Shown here: positions 19,420-29,213 of the stretch, piece after piece | How the letters are laid out: each line of letters starts with the position of its first letter | How positions within the stretch are numbered: position 1 is the stretch's first letter | From: Cribrihabitans marinus | Lineage (GTDB): Bacteria > Pseudomonadota > Alphaproteobacteria > Rhodobacterales > Rhodobacteraceae | Assembly: GCF_900109035.1 (NCBI RefSeq) | Contig: NZ_FNYD01000001.1 | Coordinates: 248,001-312,000, forward strand | Reading direction: 5' to 3' | Length of the DNA: 64,000 nt | Translations under genes and position numbers: made by a program | Notes under the pieces: generated by a model | Database searches by the model: none | What the model saw: only the letters and a program-made list of their open reading frames with translations | Told to the model about the DNA's origin: nothing

Positions 19420-21243
19420 TTATGTCGGAACATCCAACCCTGCCATGGTTAGACCTTCCATGAGCTTGTCCACGAGAACTTTTTCCATACCACGTGCCCG
19501 GAATGGCTGTCTCGGATCTTCCGCATAGTCGGGCTTCAATTCAAGAACTTTTTCCAATGTCCTTTCGGCCATCTCTTGGTCCCCGTTCATGGCGTGTGCA
19601 GCTGTTAGAGCAGCCTGCACCATATAGTTGCCGGGCAAGTTCACGGTTTGCGCATGCGCAATAGACGCCGAATAGTCGCCTTGGAGGAATGAGTGCAATT
19701 GCCATATGAAATCCCACCAACTCTGGTGCTTGGGGTTCAAAGCTTTGGCCCGAGTAACCCATTCTTTGCCTGTATCCCATTGACCGGAATAGGCCATCCA
19801 AGTACCCAAATCCGCCAGAACGAAGGAGTCATATGGATTTAGCTCAATCGCCTTTCGCGCGTGGTTCGCGAAAACATCCGGTGCATCACCGACCATCTGG
19901 CTACGGATCGCCAGAGCGTAATACGCATCTGGATTGGCCGGGTCTAGATCGATCGCACGCTGTGCCGCGCGTAAACTGTCTTCGTCCCAACTGTCCTTCG
20001 TATCGATAGAGTATTTCTTCGACTCGATGTGTGAGAACGCCAGTCTCGACCATGCGAGCGAATAGTCGGGATCGGATTTCACCGCACCCATGAGGCAGTC
20101 ACGCGCTCGCCGATGGCGGTCAGGTTCGAAATTCTCGTAAAACCAGTAAGACAGCAGCACGCACTCATAAGCGTTGAGGTTCTCTGGCGCCTTTTCCTCG
20201 ATCGCGCGAGCCAACTTGGCATCGAAGATGGGGGCGTCAGCAGACCCGATCTCAGAAACGACCTTCCTTGCGATTTCGATCTGTACATCAATCACGCTTT
20301 GCGCCGACAGGTCGCGTGTGAATGGGCCGGGCGCGTTAAGCTGAACGCAATCCCTGGCATCCGTGAATGAGGTTGTAACTCGCAGGCTTTCATCCGCGCG
20401 ACGGACCGTCCCGGATAGTATAAAATCTGCATTCAACTCCCTGCGGATGGTGGCGCAATCAACCTCAGAATACTCCCGTGTCGAACTGAGAGAAAAAACA
20501 AATAGATTAGAGAATTTGGTTAGGTAGGCGTTGATGTCTCGGCTAAGTCCATCAGCGAAGAAGACTTCTTCCGCACCCGCACCAACTTCCTCGAATGGTA
20601 GAACTGCGATCTTGGGACCCGTTGGCATACCTTGATCGACCTCTTCCTGTCGGGCGAACCACGCGAATACCGAGGCGACAGCAATCAATGCGACCGTCGC
20701 AATAGGCCACAGACGCATGAGTTTACGGCGACGGTAGGACTTTGCTGCCGTTTCGGGCCAGCAATAAAGATCAACCGGACGTGCAATGTTTTTGACACTG
20801 TGTTTGCCAATCGACGCGAATCTCGCATCGACTTTCCCCACAATTTGATCAGCGACAACGCCGGAGATTACTATCCCGCCGTTCGGCGCCAAAGGCTCTA
20901 GGCGCGCGGCGATATTAACCCCATCACCGAGAAGTGTTCCGTCCTGCTGTACTACGTCCCCGAAGTGCACCCCTATACGAAAGCGAAAATTATCTGCTTC
21001 ATCTCGCTCCAATTGGGCCTGAGCATCGAGAGCGGCGCGAACGGCATCCAGCGCCGAAGGAAACTCGGCGATGACGCTATCTGCGGCAGTAGCGATAATC
21101 GAGCCCTGATGCTCAGCAAGAATGCCGTCTATAATCGCGCGTGAGTTGGAGAGCGCGGCCAGTGCTTTGGCCTCGTTTTCCTCCATCCGGGCACTGTAGG
21201 AAACGGCATCAGCCACCAGAAATCCAGCAAGTTTTCGGGACAT
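19420..21243 (-). CDS. Adenylate/guanylate cyclase with TolB-like and TPR domains
   Basis: A 607-aa signalling protein. Residues 1-170 form a class III nucleotide cyclase domain (LAGFLVADAVSYSARME with metal Asp12; TAADSVIAEF with Asp55; LGDGVNIAARLEPLA). A single TM segment (IATVALIAVASVFAWFA) follows, then a TolB-like/FlgO-type region from KIAVLPFEEVGAGAEEVFFADGLSRDI, and a C-terminal half of TPR-like helices (AIDLDPANPDAYYALA, AIELNPYDSFVLADLG). The ATG is preceded by GGAG. Base composition is visibly lower in GC than both flanks, suggesting acquisition by transfer. The usual Gly before the second metal Asp is Ala here, so activity should not be assumed. Confidence 0.85.
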   Translation of the reverse strand: MSRKLAGFLVADAVSYSARMEENEAKALAALSNSRAIIDGILAEHQGSIIATAADSVIAEFPSALDAVRAALDAQAQLERDEADNFRFRIGVHFGDVVQQDGTLLGDGVNIAARLEPLAPNGGIVISGVVADQIVGKVDARFASIGKHSVKNIARPVDLYCWPETAAKSYRRRKLMRLWPIATVALIAVASVFAWFARQEEVDQGMPTGPKIAVLPFEEVGAGAEEVFFADGLSRDINAYLTKFSNLFVFSLSSTREYSEVDCATIRRELNADFILSGTVRRADESLRVTTSFTDARDCVQLNAPGPFTRDLSAQSVIDVQIEIARKVVSEIGSADAPIFDAKLARAIEEKAPENLNAYECVLLSYWFYENFEPDRHRRARDCLMGAVKSDPDYSLAWSRLAFSHIESKKYSIDTKDSWDEDSLRAAQRAIDLDPANPDAYYALAIRSQMVGDAPDVFANHARKAIELNPYDSFVLADLGTWMAYSGQWDTGKEWVTRAKALNPKHQSWWDFIWQLHSFLQGDYSASIAHAQTVNLPGNYMVQAALTAAHAMNGDQEMAERTLEKVLELKPDYAEDPRQPFRARGMEKVLVDKLMEGLTMAGLDVPT

Positions 21244-21472
21244 TCGTTCTCCGGTTTTGTCTTGCGATGTCACAATGCAACAACCAGGCAGTTTGTACAA
21301 ACAAAGACCGGTTTGCTGCGCCAGCGAAGGGCACGGTATTGATCCCGCCGCTTTGGGCTCAATTCTGCCGCTCCCCTTGCCCAAACCGCACACTCTCGGC
21401 TGACCAAGCCCCGCCGGCAACACGTCGTGCCAACAAGCCGCCCCTAGACTCCCACCCCCAATATCCATTATC

Positions 21473-21486
21473 TGAACGTGCGTTCA
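21473..21486. promoter_or_regulatory. Palindromic operator upstream of the SDR gene
   Basis: TGAACGTGCGTTCA is a perfect inverted repeat (TGAACG-2-CGTTCA) ending 22 nt before the SDR start codon. Size and spacing suit a TetR-family dimer, and a position this close to the start would allow repression. No cognate regulator is encoded next to it. Confidence 0.6.
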
Positions 21487-21508
21487 AATCACGGGACGGG
21501 AGCCTGCC

Positions 21509-22264
<756 letters not shown>

Positions 22265-22268
22265 GCCG

Positions 22269-22823
22269 ATGCCGGAGGGGCGCAGCCAGAAGCAGAGGAT
22301 GCTGGCGGGCGACTGGTATTGCTGCCTCGACACCGAGTTGGAGGAGATGCGGCAGGCCGCCCGCCGCGCCGTCCATGCCCACAACACCTGTCCGCCCGAC
22401 ACGCGCGGCCCGATGGCCGCAGCGCTGGCCACGCTCTTCCGGCAGATCGGCGCGGATTGCCTGATCGAGGCGCCGTTCCACTGCGCCTATGGGGTGAATA
22501 TCGCGCTGGGTGACCGGGTCTATCTGAACGCCGGCTGCACCATCCTCGACACCGCGCCGGTCACAATCGGCGATGGTGCGATGCTCGGCCCCTCGGTCCA
22601 GATCTACTGCGCCCAGCATGCCACCGACCCCGGCGAGCGCGCCCGCGGGCTGGAAATCGCCCGCCCCGTCCGCATCGGCCGCAACGCCTGGATCGGCGGC
22701 GGCGCAATCGTGATGCCCGGTGTCACCGTGGGCGCGGATGCCATCGTCGGTGCGGGCAGCGTCGTAACCCGCGACGTGGCCGCCGGGGACACCGTTGTGG
22801 GCAACCCGGCCCGCAAGCGCTAG
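22269..22823 (+). CDS. maa: Sugar O-acetyltransferase (maltose/galactoside acetyltransferase family)
   Basis: A 184-aa left-handed beta-helix acetyltransferase. The N-terminal mac domain (QKQRMLAGDWYCCLDTELEEMRQAARRAVHAHN) precedes hexapeptide repeats (VNIALGDRVYLNAGCTILD, VTIGDGAMLGPSVQIYCAQHATD with the catalytic His, WIGGGAIVMPGVTVGADAIVGAGSVVTRDV). ATG at 22269 is four nt after the SDR stop, implying co-transcription. Its stop shares CTAG with the stop of the convergent ABC-F gene. Confidence 0.9.
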   Translation: MPEGRSQKQRMLAGDWYCCLDTELEEMRQAARRAVHAHNTCPPDTRGPMAAALATLFRQIGADCLIEAPFHCAYGVNIALGDRVYLNAGCTILDTAPVTIGDGAMLGPSVQIYCAQHATDPGERARGLEIARPVRIGRNAWIGGGAIVMPGVTVGADAIVGAGSVVTRDVAAGDTVVGNPARKR

Positions 22824-24631
22824 GCTTCGGCCTTCTCGGCCAGGGCCAGCCATTCCTCCTCGTCGGCGGCCAGCTTCTTCTGCCGCGCGACAAGCGCCTC
22901 GGTGGCCTTGTCGAACTTCACCGGCTCGCGCGCATAAAGGTCGGGATCGGAAAGAAGCGCCTCCAGCTTGGCGATCTCGGCTTCCAGACGGGTGATTTCG
23001 TCGGGCAGAGCCTCCAGCCGGTGCTTTTCGGTGAAGGACAGGCCGGGTTTATCCTCAGAGCGCGGTTGAGACTTTAGTTTCGCGGCAGAAGCTTTTGGTT
23101 TCTCGTCTTTTTTCTCGGTCCTGTCGCCGCGCTGCGAGATGTAGTCGCTCCAGCCGCCGGCATAGACGGTGGCGCGGCCGTCGCCCTCCATCGCCACCGT
23201 GGTCGCCGCCACCCGGTCCAGGAAATCCCGGTCGTGGCTGACCAGCAGCACCGTGCCGTCATAGCCGTCCAGCAATTCCTGCAGCAGGTCCAGCGTCTCG
23301 ACATCCAGGTCGTTGGTGGGCTCGTCCAGCACCAGCAGGTTCGACGGCCGCGCCATCAGCCGCGCCAGCAGCAGCCGCGCCTTCTCGCCCCCCGAGAGCG
23401 AGCGCACCGGCGCGCGGGCCTGGCGTTCGTCGAACAGGAATTCCTTGAGATAGCCGACCACATGCTTGGGCTGGCCGCGCACCATGATCTGATCGGCCTT
23501 GCCCGACACCCGCATCCCGGGATCGCCGGTCAGGCTGTCCCACAGGCTCATGTCCGGATCGAGCTGCGCGCGCGCCTGGTCGAAGACCGCACCCTCCAGG
23601 TTGGTGCCCAGCGTGACGCTGCCCGCGTCCGGCGCCTCTTCGCCCAGCAGCATTTTCAGGAGCGTGGTCTTGCCCACCCCGTTGGGGCCGACGAACGCCA
23701 CGCGGTCGCCGCGCTGCACAAGCAGGTCGAAATCGCGGACGATCCGCTTGCCGTCAAAGCGCTTGGACAGCCCGCGCGCCTCGATCACCTTGCGGCCCGA
23801 TTTCGGCCCCGACTCGAGCGCCATCGCCGCGCTGCCCTGGCGCGCGATCTGCGCCGCACGCTGGGCGCGCAGGTCCTGCAACGCGCGCAACCGCCCCTGA
23901 TTGCGCTTGCGCCGTGCGCTGATGCCCTCGACCGCCCAGCGGCCCTCGGCCTTGATCAGGCGGTTCATCTTGTGGCGCGCCTGGTCCTCGTCCTCCCAGA
24001 CCTTGTCGCGCCATTCCTCGAAATGCGAGAAGCCCTTTTCCTGCCGCCGCACCTGCCCGCGGTCGATCCACAGGGTCGCGCGGGTCAGCGCCCGCAGGAA
24101 CGCGCGGTCGTGGCTGATCAGCACGAACGCCGCCCGCGTGGCGGCCAGTTCGCGCTCCAGCCAGAGCGTCGCCTCGATGTCCAGGTGGTTGGTCGGCTCG
24201 TCCAGCAGCATCAGGTCCGGCGCCTCGGCCATCAGCCGGGCCAGCGCCGCGCGCCGCCGTTCGCCGCCCGAGGCGGTGGCGACCGCGCGGGCGGGGTCGA
24301 ATTTCAACCCTTCGGCCGCGCGCTCCACCTTGTAGAGCTCGCCCGGTTCGAGATCCGCCGTCGCATAATCACCCAGCGTGGCGAACTCCGCCATCGCCGG
24401 ATCCTGCTCCATGTAGCCCACGGAGCCGCCCGGCGGCAACACCACCTCGCCGGTATCCGCCTCGACCAGGCCCGCCATCACCTTCAGCAGCGTCGACTTG
24501 CCCGACCCGTTGCGCCCGACCAAGGCCACCCGGTCGCCCGGCTGGACCACCAGGTCGAGGCCGGAGAATACCGGCTCGCCCCCGAAGGTCAGCGAGATCG
24601 CGTTCATCTGCAACAAGGGTATGCGCGCCAT
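22820..24631 (-). CDS. uup: ABC-F family ATPase (Uup-like)
   Basis: A 603-aa soluble protein with two ABC domains and no TM segments, as in ABC-F translation or ribosome-associated factors. Walker A motifs are GRNGSGKST and GPNGVGKTT; signature motifs are ASGGERRRAALARLMAE and LSGGEKARLLLARLM; both Walker B motifs read LDEPTN. A C-terminal coiled coil (ITRLEAEIAKLEALLSDPDLY ... KKLAADEEEWLAL) distinguishes the Uup branch. The N-terminal start MARIPLLQMNAISLTFGG fits the family. Confidence 0.92.
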   Translation of the reverse strand: MARIPLLQMNAISLTFGGEPVFSGLDLVVQPGDRVALVGRNGSGKSTLLKVMAGLVEADTGEVVLPPGGSVGYMEQDPAMAEFATLGDYATADLEPGELYKVERAAEGLKFDPARAVATASGGERRRAALARLMAEAPDLMLLDEPTNHLDIEATLWLERELAATRAAFVLISHDRAFLRALTRATLWIDRGQVRRQEKGFSHFEEWRDKVWEDEDQARHKMNRLIKAEGRWAVEGISARRKRNQGRLRALQDLRAQRAAQIARQGSAAMALESGPKSGRKVIEARGLSKRFDGKRIVRDFDLLVQRGDRVAFVGPNGVGKTTLLKMLLGEEAPDAGSVTLGTNLEGAVFDQARAQLDPDMSLWDSLTGDPGMRVSGKADQIMVRGQPKHVVGYLKEFLFDERQARAPVRSLSGGEKARLLLARLMARPSNLLVLDEPTNDLDVETLDLLQELLDGYDGTVLLVSHDRDFLDRVAATTVAMEGDGRATVYAGGWSDYISQRGDRTEKKDEKPKASAAKLKSQPRSEDKPGLSFTEKHRLEALPDEITRLEAEIAKLEALLSDPDLYAREPVKFDKATEALVARQKKLAADEEEWLALAEKAEA

Positions 24632-24671
24632 GTCCGCCAGCTAAACCCCGGGACACAGGGCGTCAACGCCC

Positions 24672-24699
24672 CGCTTTCACTGTTCCGCAAATACTCGCA
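24672..24699 (-). repeat. Reduced copy C of the intergenic GAGTATTT element
   Basis: On the minus strand ATGCGAGTATTTGCGGAACA and then GTGAAAGC follow the end of the acyltransferase gene. The GAGTATTT-N-AAAG core matches the element at 57543-57606 and partly that at 11319-11381; the adjoining GGGGCG/CGCCC may form a weak hairpin. Confidence 0.35.
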
Positions 24700-25452
24700 T
24701 TACCCGGCCACCACCCGCAGCAGCCGTTTCCGGGCCGGGGGAATCGCGCGGATCTCGAGCCCGGTGAACACGTGCAGCGTGTTCATCCGCCGGTCGATCA
24801 CCGCATGGTCGCTGACCCGCCCCCCCATCGCCAGGTAGCTCCTGAGCAATGGCGGCATCCCTCGCATCGCCCGCTCGGCGTCGGGCGGCGGGCCGGGCGG
24901 CTGACCGAAGCGGTAGACGTCCCGCGCCTTGATCCCCGGCCGCCAGTCCTCGGGCGCCAGGTAGCGGTGGCCCAGCAATGCCAGTGCCTCACGGTGGCGC
25001 GCCGGGTCGGTCCCGGCGAAGGACGCGCAGCCGAACAGCATTTCGATGCCGCCCCGATCCACCCAGACCGTCAACGCGCCCCAGGCCACCCGCAGGATGT
25101 CCGCGTCCGGCCCATCGGCCAGGGTGCAGAACCGGCCCAGCTCGGCCATCGGGCCGCGATAGCGTTCCAGCGCCGAGAGGTCATAGGTCTCGGCCGCGCA
25201 GCTTCGGCCGATGTGGCGGCCGTCGGCCAGGGTCAGGATGCGGAAGCAGCACACCGCCTGCGCGTCGCGCTGCATGTCCTCGACCAGAACATGCGTAAAC
25301 TGGTCGTCGAACCCGTCCCTGTCAGGTTGATCCGTGCCGAAGGCCCGCGTACGCAATGCCTGCGCCGCGTCGATATCGGCCGGCGACTCGGCGCGGCGCG
25401 CCCGGTAGCGCCCCTTGCTCAGCAGGATCTGCGGCACGACGTCTTCCTCCAC
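24700..25452 (-). CDS. olsB: L-ornithine N-alpha-acyltransferase (OlsB family)
   Basis: A 250-aa GNAT-fold acyltransferase that uses 3-hydroxyacyl-ACP to acylate ornithine, the first step of ornithine-lipid synthesis. Family features include AAQALRTRAFG, AELGRFCTLADGPDADILRVAWGAL, MLFGCASFAGTDP and the C-terminal MPPLLRSYLAMGGRVSDHAVIDRRMNTLHVF. No ATG is suitable; the GTG at 25452 (or GTG at 25437) is the probable start. olsA, the usual partner, is not in the window. Confidence 0.88.
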   Translation of the reverse strand: MEEDVVPQILLSKGRYRARRAESPADIDAAQALRTRAFGTDQPDRDGFDDQFTHVLVEDMQRDAQAVCCFRILTLADGRHIGRSCAAETYDLSALERYRGPMAELGRFCTLADGPDADILRVAWGALTVWVDRGGIEMLFGCASFAGTDPARHREALALLGHRYLAPEDWRPGIKARDVYRFGQPPGPPPDAERAMRGMPPLLRSYLAMGGRVSDHAVIDRRMNTLHVFTGLEIRAIPPARKRLLRVVAG

Positions 25453-25488
25453 ATCCGGCCTCGCGGACCTGTCCCGCTCCCGGACGCC

Positions 25489-25965
25489 CTATTCCGAGGT
25501 CGGCAGCGCGGTGGCCGGGTTGAAGTTGCCGAGATTGCCCAGAAGCTGCCGGATGAAGGTCTTGTCCTGGATCGCCGAGTCGGTGACGCGCCGCTGCAAC
25601 GGCACCACCCGCCCGTCCTCCAGGCCATAGCGTTCTATGTTGCGCACGATGCCCGCCTGGTCGAAGCTGATCGCCACAAGCTCGCGGGCGACGACCTCGG
25701 GCGCCTTGGGACCAAAGTAACGCATCCGCGTCGAGACATAATAGATGCCCTGATCGCCGACCACGCTGGTCGAGCTGGGCGAGCCGATCGCCTCGATCAC
25801 GCTGTCGCGGGTATCGACACCCGGCCGCACCTGCGCCAGTTCTTCCTCGCTTGGAACATAGCCGTGATTGCGGAACCGTTCGGAACAGCCTGCAAGCGCG
25901 ACGGCCAGCGCGCAGAGCGCGGCGCATCTCGCCACTGGTCCGGTTCGCCAGACGGTCCTGTTCAT
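25489..25965 (-). CDS. bamE: Outer membrane assembly lipoprotein BamE (SmpA/OmlA)
   Basis: A 158-aa lipoprotein of the beta-barrel assembly machine. The signal peptide ends in ALAVALAGC (lipobox LAGC), and the SmpA/OmlA domain follows, with VRPGVDTRDSVIEAIGSPSSTSVVGDQGIYYVSTRM and the QAGIVRNIERYGLEDG strand. ATG at 25965 (MNRTVWRTG) gives the correct signal peptide. It is divergent from the yceD gene, 84 nt apart, an arrangement conserved in Rhodobacterales. Confidence 0.9.
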   Translation of the reverse strand: MNRTVWRTGPVARCAALCALAVALAGCSERFRNHGYVPSEEELAQVRPGVDTRDSVIEAIGSPSSTSVVGDQGIYYVSTRMRYFGPKAPEVVARELVAISFDQAGIVRNIERYGLEDGRVVPLQRRVTDSAIQDKTFIRQLLGNLGNFNPATALPTSE

Positions 25966-26049
25966 CCCTGTCCCCTTGCCATGCCAAACGGCGACTACTA
26001 TCCCGATACAAAATGCGACGCGCTGGTTCAACCGAGGAAAGCTGCCAAT

Positions 26050-26586
26050 ATGACCGAAGTGACCGCACTGCGGGTTGCCCAACTGCCGCAGAACAGCCCC
26101 ACCCCTTTCGATCTGCAGCCCGACCGCGCCCATCTCGACGGGTTGGCCGAGGCGCTGGGCCTGCTGGGCCTGCGCAAGCTGCGCTTTTCAGGAGAGATCA
26201 CGGCACAGGGCAGCCGCGACTGGCTTTTGACCGGGCATTTGGGCGCCACGGTAGTTCAGCCCTGCGTGGTCACGCTGGAGCCGGTGACGACACGCATCGA
26301 GGCACCGGTGCGCCGGCTCTACCTGGAAGACTGGCAACCGCCCGAGGCCGAAGAGGCGGAAATGCCAGAGGATGACGAGGCCGAGGCGCTGGGCACGGTG
26401 ATCGACCCGGGCGCGGTCATGGCCGAGGCGCTGGCGCTGGCGCTGCCGCTCTACCCGCGCAAGGACGGGGTCGGACCGGGTGATACCGCCTTTGCCGCAC
26501 CGGGCAAGGAACCGCTCACCGACGACGATGTGAAGCCCTTTGCCGGGCTGTCCGCGCTGCGTGACAAGCTCAAAAAAGAGCAATGA
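26050..26586 (+). CDS. yceD: YceD family protein (DUF177)
   Basis: A 178-aa DUF177 protein. The conserved core is visible as LRKLRFSGEITAQGSRDWLLTGHLGATVVQPCVVTLEPV, followed by an acidic stretch (PEAEEAEMPEDDEAEALG) and the typical VIDPGAVMAEALALALPLYPRK. It is encoded upstream of rpmF as in most bacteria; YceD is implicated in 23S rRNA accumulation. ATG at 26050 gives MTEVTALRVAQLP; the long open frame upstream of it is antisense to bamE and is not coding. Confidence 0.92.
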   Translation: MTEVTALRVAQLPQNSPTPFDLQPDRAHLDGLAEALGLLGLRKLRFSGEITAQGSRDWLLTGHLGATVVQPCVVTLEPVTTRIEAPVRRLYLEDWQPPEAEEAEMPEDDEAEALGTVIDPGAVMAEALALALPLYPRKDGVGPGDTAFAAPGKEPLTDDDVKPFAGLSALRDKLKKEQ

Positions 26587-26790
26587 CAGTCGGGCGGAAA
26601 CCTGTCATAGGAGGCGGCCAGAAAAACCGCTTGAACACGCCGAGATTCGCAGTATTTTCGCGCCCTCATCGGATTTAGGGTTGGACAACGGACGGGCCAC
26701 GGCCTAGACGCGCGTCACGCCTTTTAGGAACCAAAGACCGAAACCGGCCGGCGGCGCGCGCCGCGGCCCACCAGACACGAAGGTTGAGAC

Positions 26791-26997
26791 ATGGCTGTCC
26801 AACAGAACAAAGTATCCAAGTCGCGCCGCAACAACCGTCGTGCGCATGACGCGCTGGTTGCTGCAAACCCCAACGAGTGCGCCAATTGCGGCGAGCTGAA
26901 GCGCCCGCATCACGTCTGCGCCGCCTGCGGTCATTATGACGACCGCGAGGTCGTGGCCCAGGCCGACGAGATCGATCTGGACGAAGACGCGGCCTAA
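26791..26997 (+). CDS. rpmF: 50S ribosomal protein L32
   Basis: A 68-aa ribosomal protein, starting [22 protein letters not shown] as in the family. It is a zinc-binding (C+) form with CANCGE and CAACGH cysteine pairs. It lies 204 nt downstream of yceD and 24 nt upstream of plsX, forming the conserved ribosome/phospholipid operon. Confidence 0.98.
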   Translation: MAVQQNKVSKSRRNNRRAHDALVAANPNECANCGELKRPHHVCAACGHYDDREVVAQADEIDLDEDAA

Positions 26998-27021
26998 GCC
27001 CGTTCCGAGGCAGGCCACTTC

Positions 27022-28143
27022 ATGACCGCGCAGCCCGATCCGATCGGCGAGCCCAGCACCAGGATCATCATCTCGGTCGACGCCATGGGCGGAGACGCGG
27101 GCCCGTCGGTCGTTGTCGCCGGCATCGCGGAATCGGCCAGAAAGAACCCGGATATCGGGTTCATCCTGCACGGGCCCGAAGAGACGCTGCGCAAACTTGT
27201 CGCCAAACGGCGCGTCCTGGACGGGCGCGTCGTTTTTCGTGATTGCGCCGATGTGGTCACGATGGAGGACAAGCCCAGCCAGGTGGTCCGCAGCGGCAAG
27301 GGCAGCTCGATGTGGTCGGCGCTGGAATCGGTGCGCGAGGGCGAGGCCTCGGGCGCGGTGTCCTGCGGCAATACCGGCGCGCTGATGGCGCTGTCGACGA
27401 TTCGCCTGCGCCGCCTGCCCGGCGTGACGCGGCCCGCCATCGCGATCCTGTTTCCCTCGCGCAATCCGCAGGCGTTCAACGTGATGCTGGATGCGGGGGC
27501 CGATGTCCGCGCCGATGCCCGGGACCTGCTGCAATATGCGCTGATGGGCGCCTCCTATGCGCGCAACGGGCTCGACCTTGCGCGTCCCCGCGTGGGCCTG
27601 TTGAACGTGGGCACCGAGGAACACAAGGGCCGCGCCGAGCTGAAGGAAGCCCACGGCCTGATCTCGGACTTTGCCGCGCAGGCGAATTTCGAGTTCGTGG
27701 GCTTCGTCGAGGGTAGCGACATTCCCGGCGACCGGGCCGATGTGATCGTCACCGACGGGTTCACGGGCAATGTCGCGATCAAGACCGGCGAAGGCACCGC
27801 CGGGATGATCGGCGCTTTGCTGCGACAGGCGTTCAGGTATTCGCCGCTCTCGCGCCTGGCCTCGGTGCTGGCGATCACCTCGCTGAACCGCCTGAGAAAG
27901 CGGATAGATCCGCGCCAGGTCAATGGCGGGGTGTTCCTTGGCCTCAACGGCACCGTGATCAAGTCGCATGGCAGCGCCGACGCCACCGGCGTCTCGGCGG
28001 CGGTCAAGCTGGCCTTCACCCTCGCCCAGTCCGGCTTTGGGCAGAAACTGGCCGCGCGGGTTGCATCCACGGTCGAGCTTACCCAAGATACCGTTCAGCG
28101 CGCCGATGAGGGCGCGCGACAAGAACCAGAAGGCAGAGCGTAG
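27022..28143 (+). CDS. plsX: Phosphate acyltransferase PlsX
   Basis: A 373-aa enzyme that makes acyl-phosphate from acyl-ACP for phospholipid synthesis. Signatures are ISVDAMGGDAGPSVVVAG, SGKGSSMWSALE, VSCGNTGALMALST, RPAIAILFPS, LNVGTEEHKGRAELKEAH, ADVIVTDGFTGNVAIKTGEG and GLNGTVIKSHGSADA. The stop is immediately followed by the fabH ATG with no gap. Confidence 0.97.
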   Translation: MTAQPDPIGEPSTRIIISVDAMGGDAGPSVVVAGIAESARKNPDIGFILHGPEETLRKLVAKRRVLDGRVVFRDCADVVTMEDKPSQVVRSGKGSSMWSALESVREGEASGAVSCGNTGALMALSTIRLRRLPGVTRPAIAILFPSRNPQAFNVMLDAGADVRADARDLLQYALMGASYARNGLDLARPRVGLLNVGTEEHKGRAELKEAHGLISDFAAQANFEFVGFVEGSDIPGDRADVIVTDGFTGNVAIKTGEGTAGMIGALLRQAFRYSPLSRLASVLAITSLNRLRKRIDPRQVNGGVFLGLNGTVIKSHGSADATGVSAAVKLAFTLAQSGFGQKLAARVASTVELTQDTVQRADEGARQEPEGRA

Positions 28144-29115
28144 ATGGCAGCCCGAGCAGTCGTCACCGGTGTTGGGCACTACCTGCCCGAACGCGTGGTG
28201 CCAAACTCCGAGTTCGAGGCCACCCTGGACACCACCGACGAATGGATCCGTTCGCGCTCGGGGATCGAGCGCCGCCATTTCGCGGCCGAGGACGAAACCA
28301 CCTCCGACCTGGCGACCCGCGCCGCCGAGGCGGCGCTGGCCGATGCCGGCATCACCGCCCAGGAGATCGACGCGATCATCCTCGCGACCTCGACCGCCGA
28401 CCTGACCTTTCCCTCGGCCGCGACCATGGTGCAGGCCCGGCTGGGCATGACCGGCGGATTCGCTTTCGATGTCCAGGCGGTCTGTGCCGGTTTCGTCTAT
28501 GCGTTGAGCAATGCCCATGCGCTGATCGTCTCGGGCCAGGCCAGCCGGGTGCTGGTGATCGGGGCCGAGACCTTCTCGCGGATCATGGACTGGACCGACC
28601 GCTCGACCTGCGTGCTGTTCGGTGACGGCGCGGGCGCGCTGGTGCTCGAGGCGAACGAGGGCACCGGAACCGCGCAGGATCGCGGCATCCTGGCCACCGA
28701 CCTGCATTCCGACGGCCGCTTTCGAGACTTGCTCTATGTCGACGGGGGCGTGGCGACCCGGTCGACCGGCCATCTGCGGATGCAGGGGAACCAGGTGTTC
28801 CGCCATGCCGTTGAAAAGCTGACACAAACCGCCGAATCCGCGCTGGACAAGGCCGGCCTGAGCAGCGCCGATGTGGACTGGATCGTGCCGCATCAGGCCA
28901 ATATCCGCATCATCCAGGGCACCGCCAAGAAGATGGGCCTGTCGATGGATCGCGTGGTGGTCACGGTGCAGGATCACGGCAACACCTCCGCCGCGTCGAT
29001 CCCGCTTGCCCTGTCGGTCGCCAAGGCGCGCGGGCAGATCCGGCCCGGCGATCTGATCGTGACCGAGGCGATCGGCGGCGGGCTGGCCTGGGGTGCGGTG
29101 GTGCTGCGTTGGTAG
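28144..29115 (+). CDS. fabH: 3-oxoacyl-ACP synthase III (FabH)
   Basis: A 323-aa ketoacyl-ACP synthase III that starts fatty-acid chains from acyl-CoA and malonyl-ACP. The catalytic triad is visible: Cys in FDVQAVCAGFVYAL (about residue 113), His in VPHQANIRIIQG and Asn in DHGNTSAASIPLAL. It directly follows plsX. Length and start are standard. Confidence 0.97.
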   Translation: MAARAVVTGVGHYLPERVVPNSEFEATLDTTDEWIRSRSGIERRHFAAEDETTSDLATRAAEAALADAGITAQEIDAIILATSTADLTFPSAATMVQARLGMTGGFAFDVQAVCAGFVYALSNAHALIVSGQASRVLVIGAETFSRIMDWTDRSTCVLFGDGAGALVLEANEGTGTAQDRGILATDLHSDGRFRDLLYVDGGVATRSTGHLRMQGNQVFRHAVEKLTQTAESALDKAGLSSADVDWIVPHQANIRIIQGTAKKMGLSMDRVVVTVQDHGNTSAASIPLALSVAKARGQIRPGDLIVTEAIGGGLAWGAVVLRW

Positions 29116-29213
29116 GGTGGCGCGATCCGGCTTAACCAAGCGGCTGCAATTCATTGATATTGACAGGGAAATTCACCTCACCCTATGCTCTCCCCACATC
29201 ACAGGGGGTTGGC

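Noticed and set aside
24772-26049. Apparent long N-terminal extension of yceD
   Set aside because: It runs antisense to olsB and bamE; the DUF177 homology begins at the ATG at 26050.
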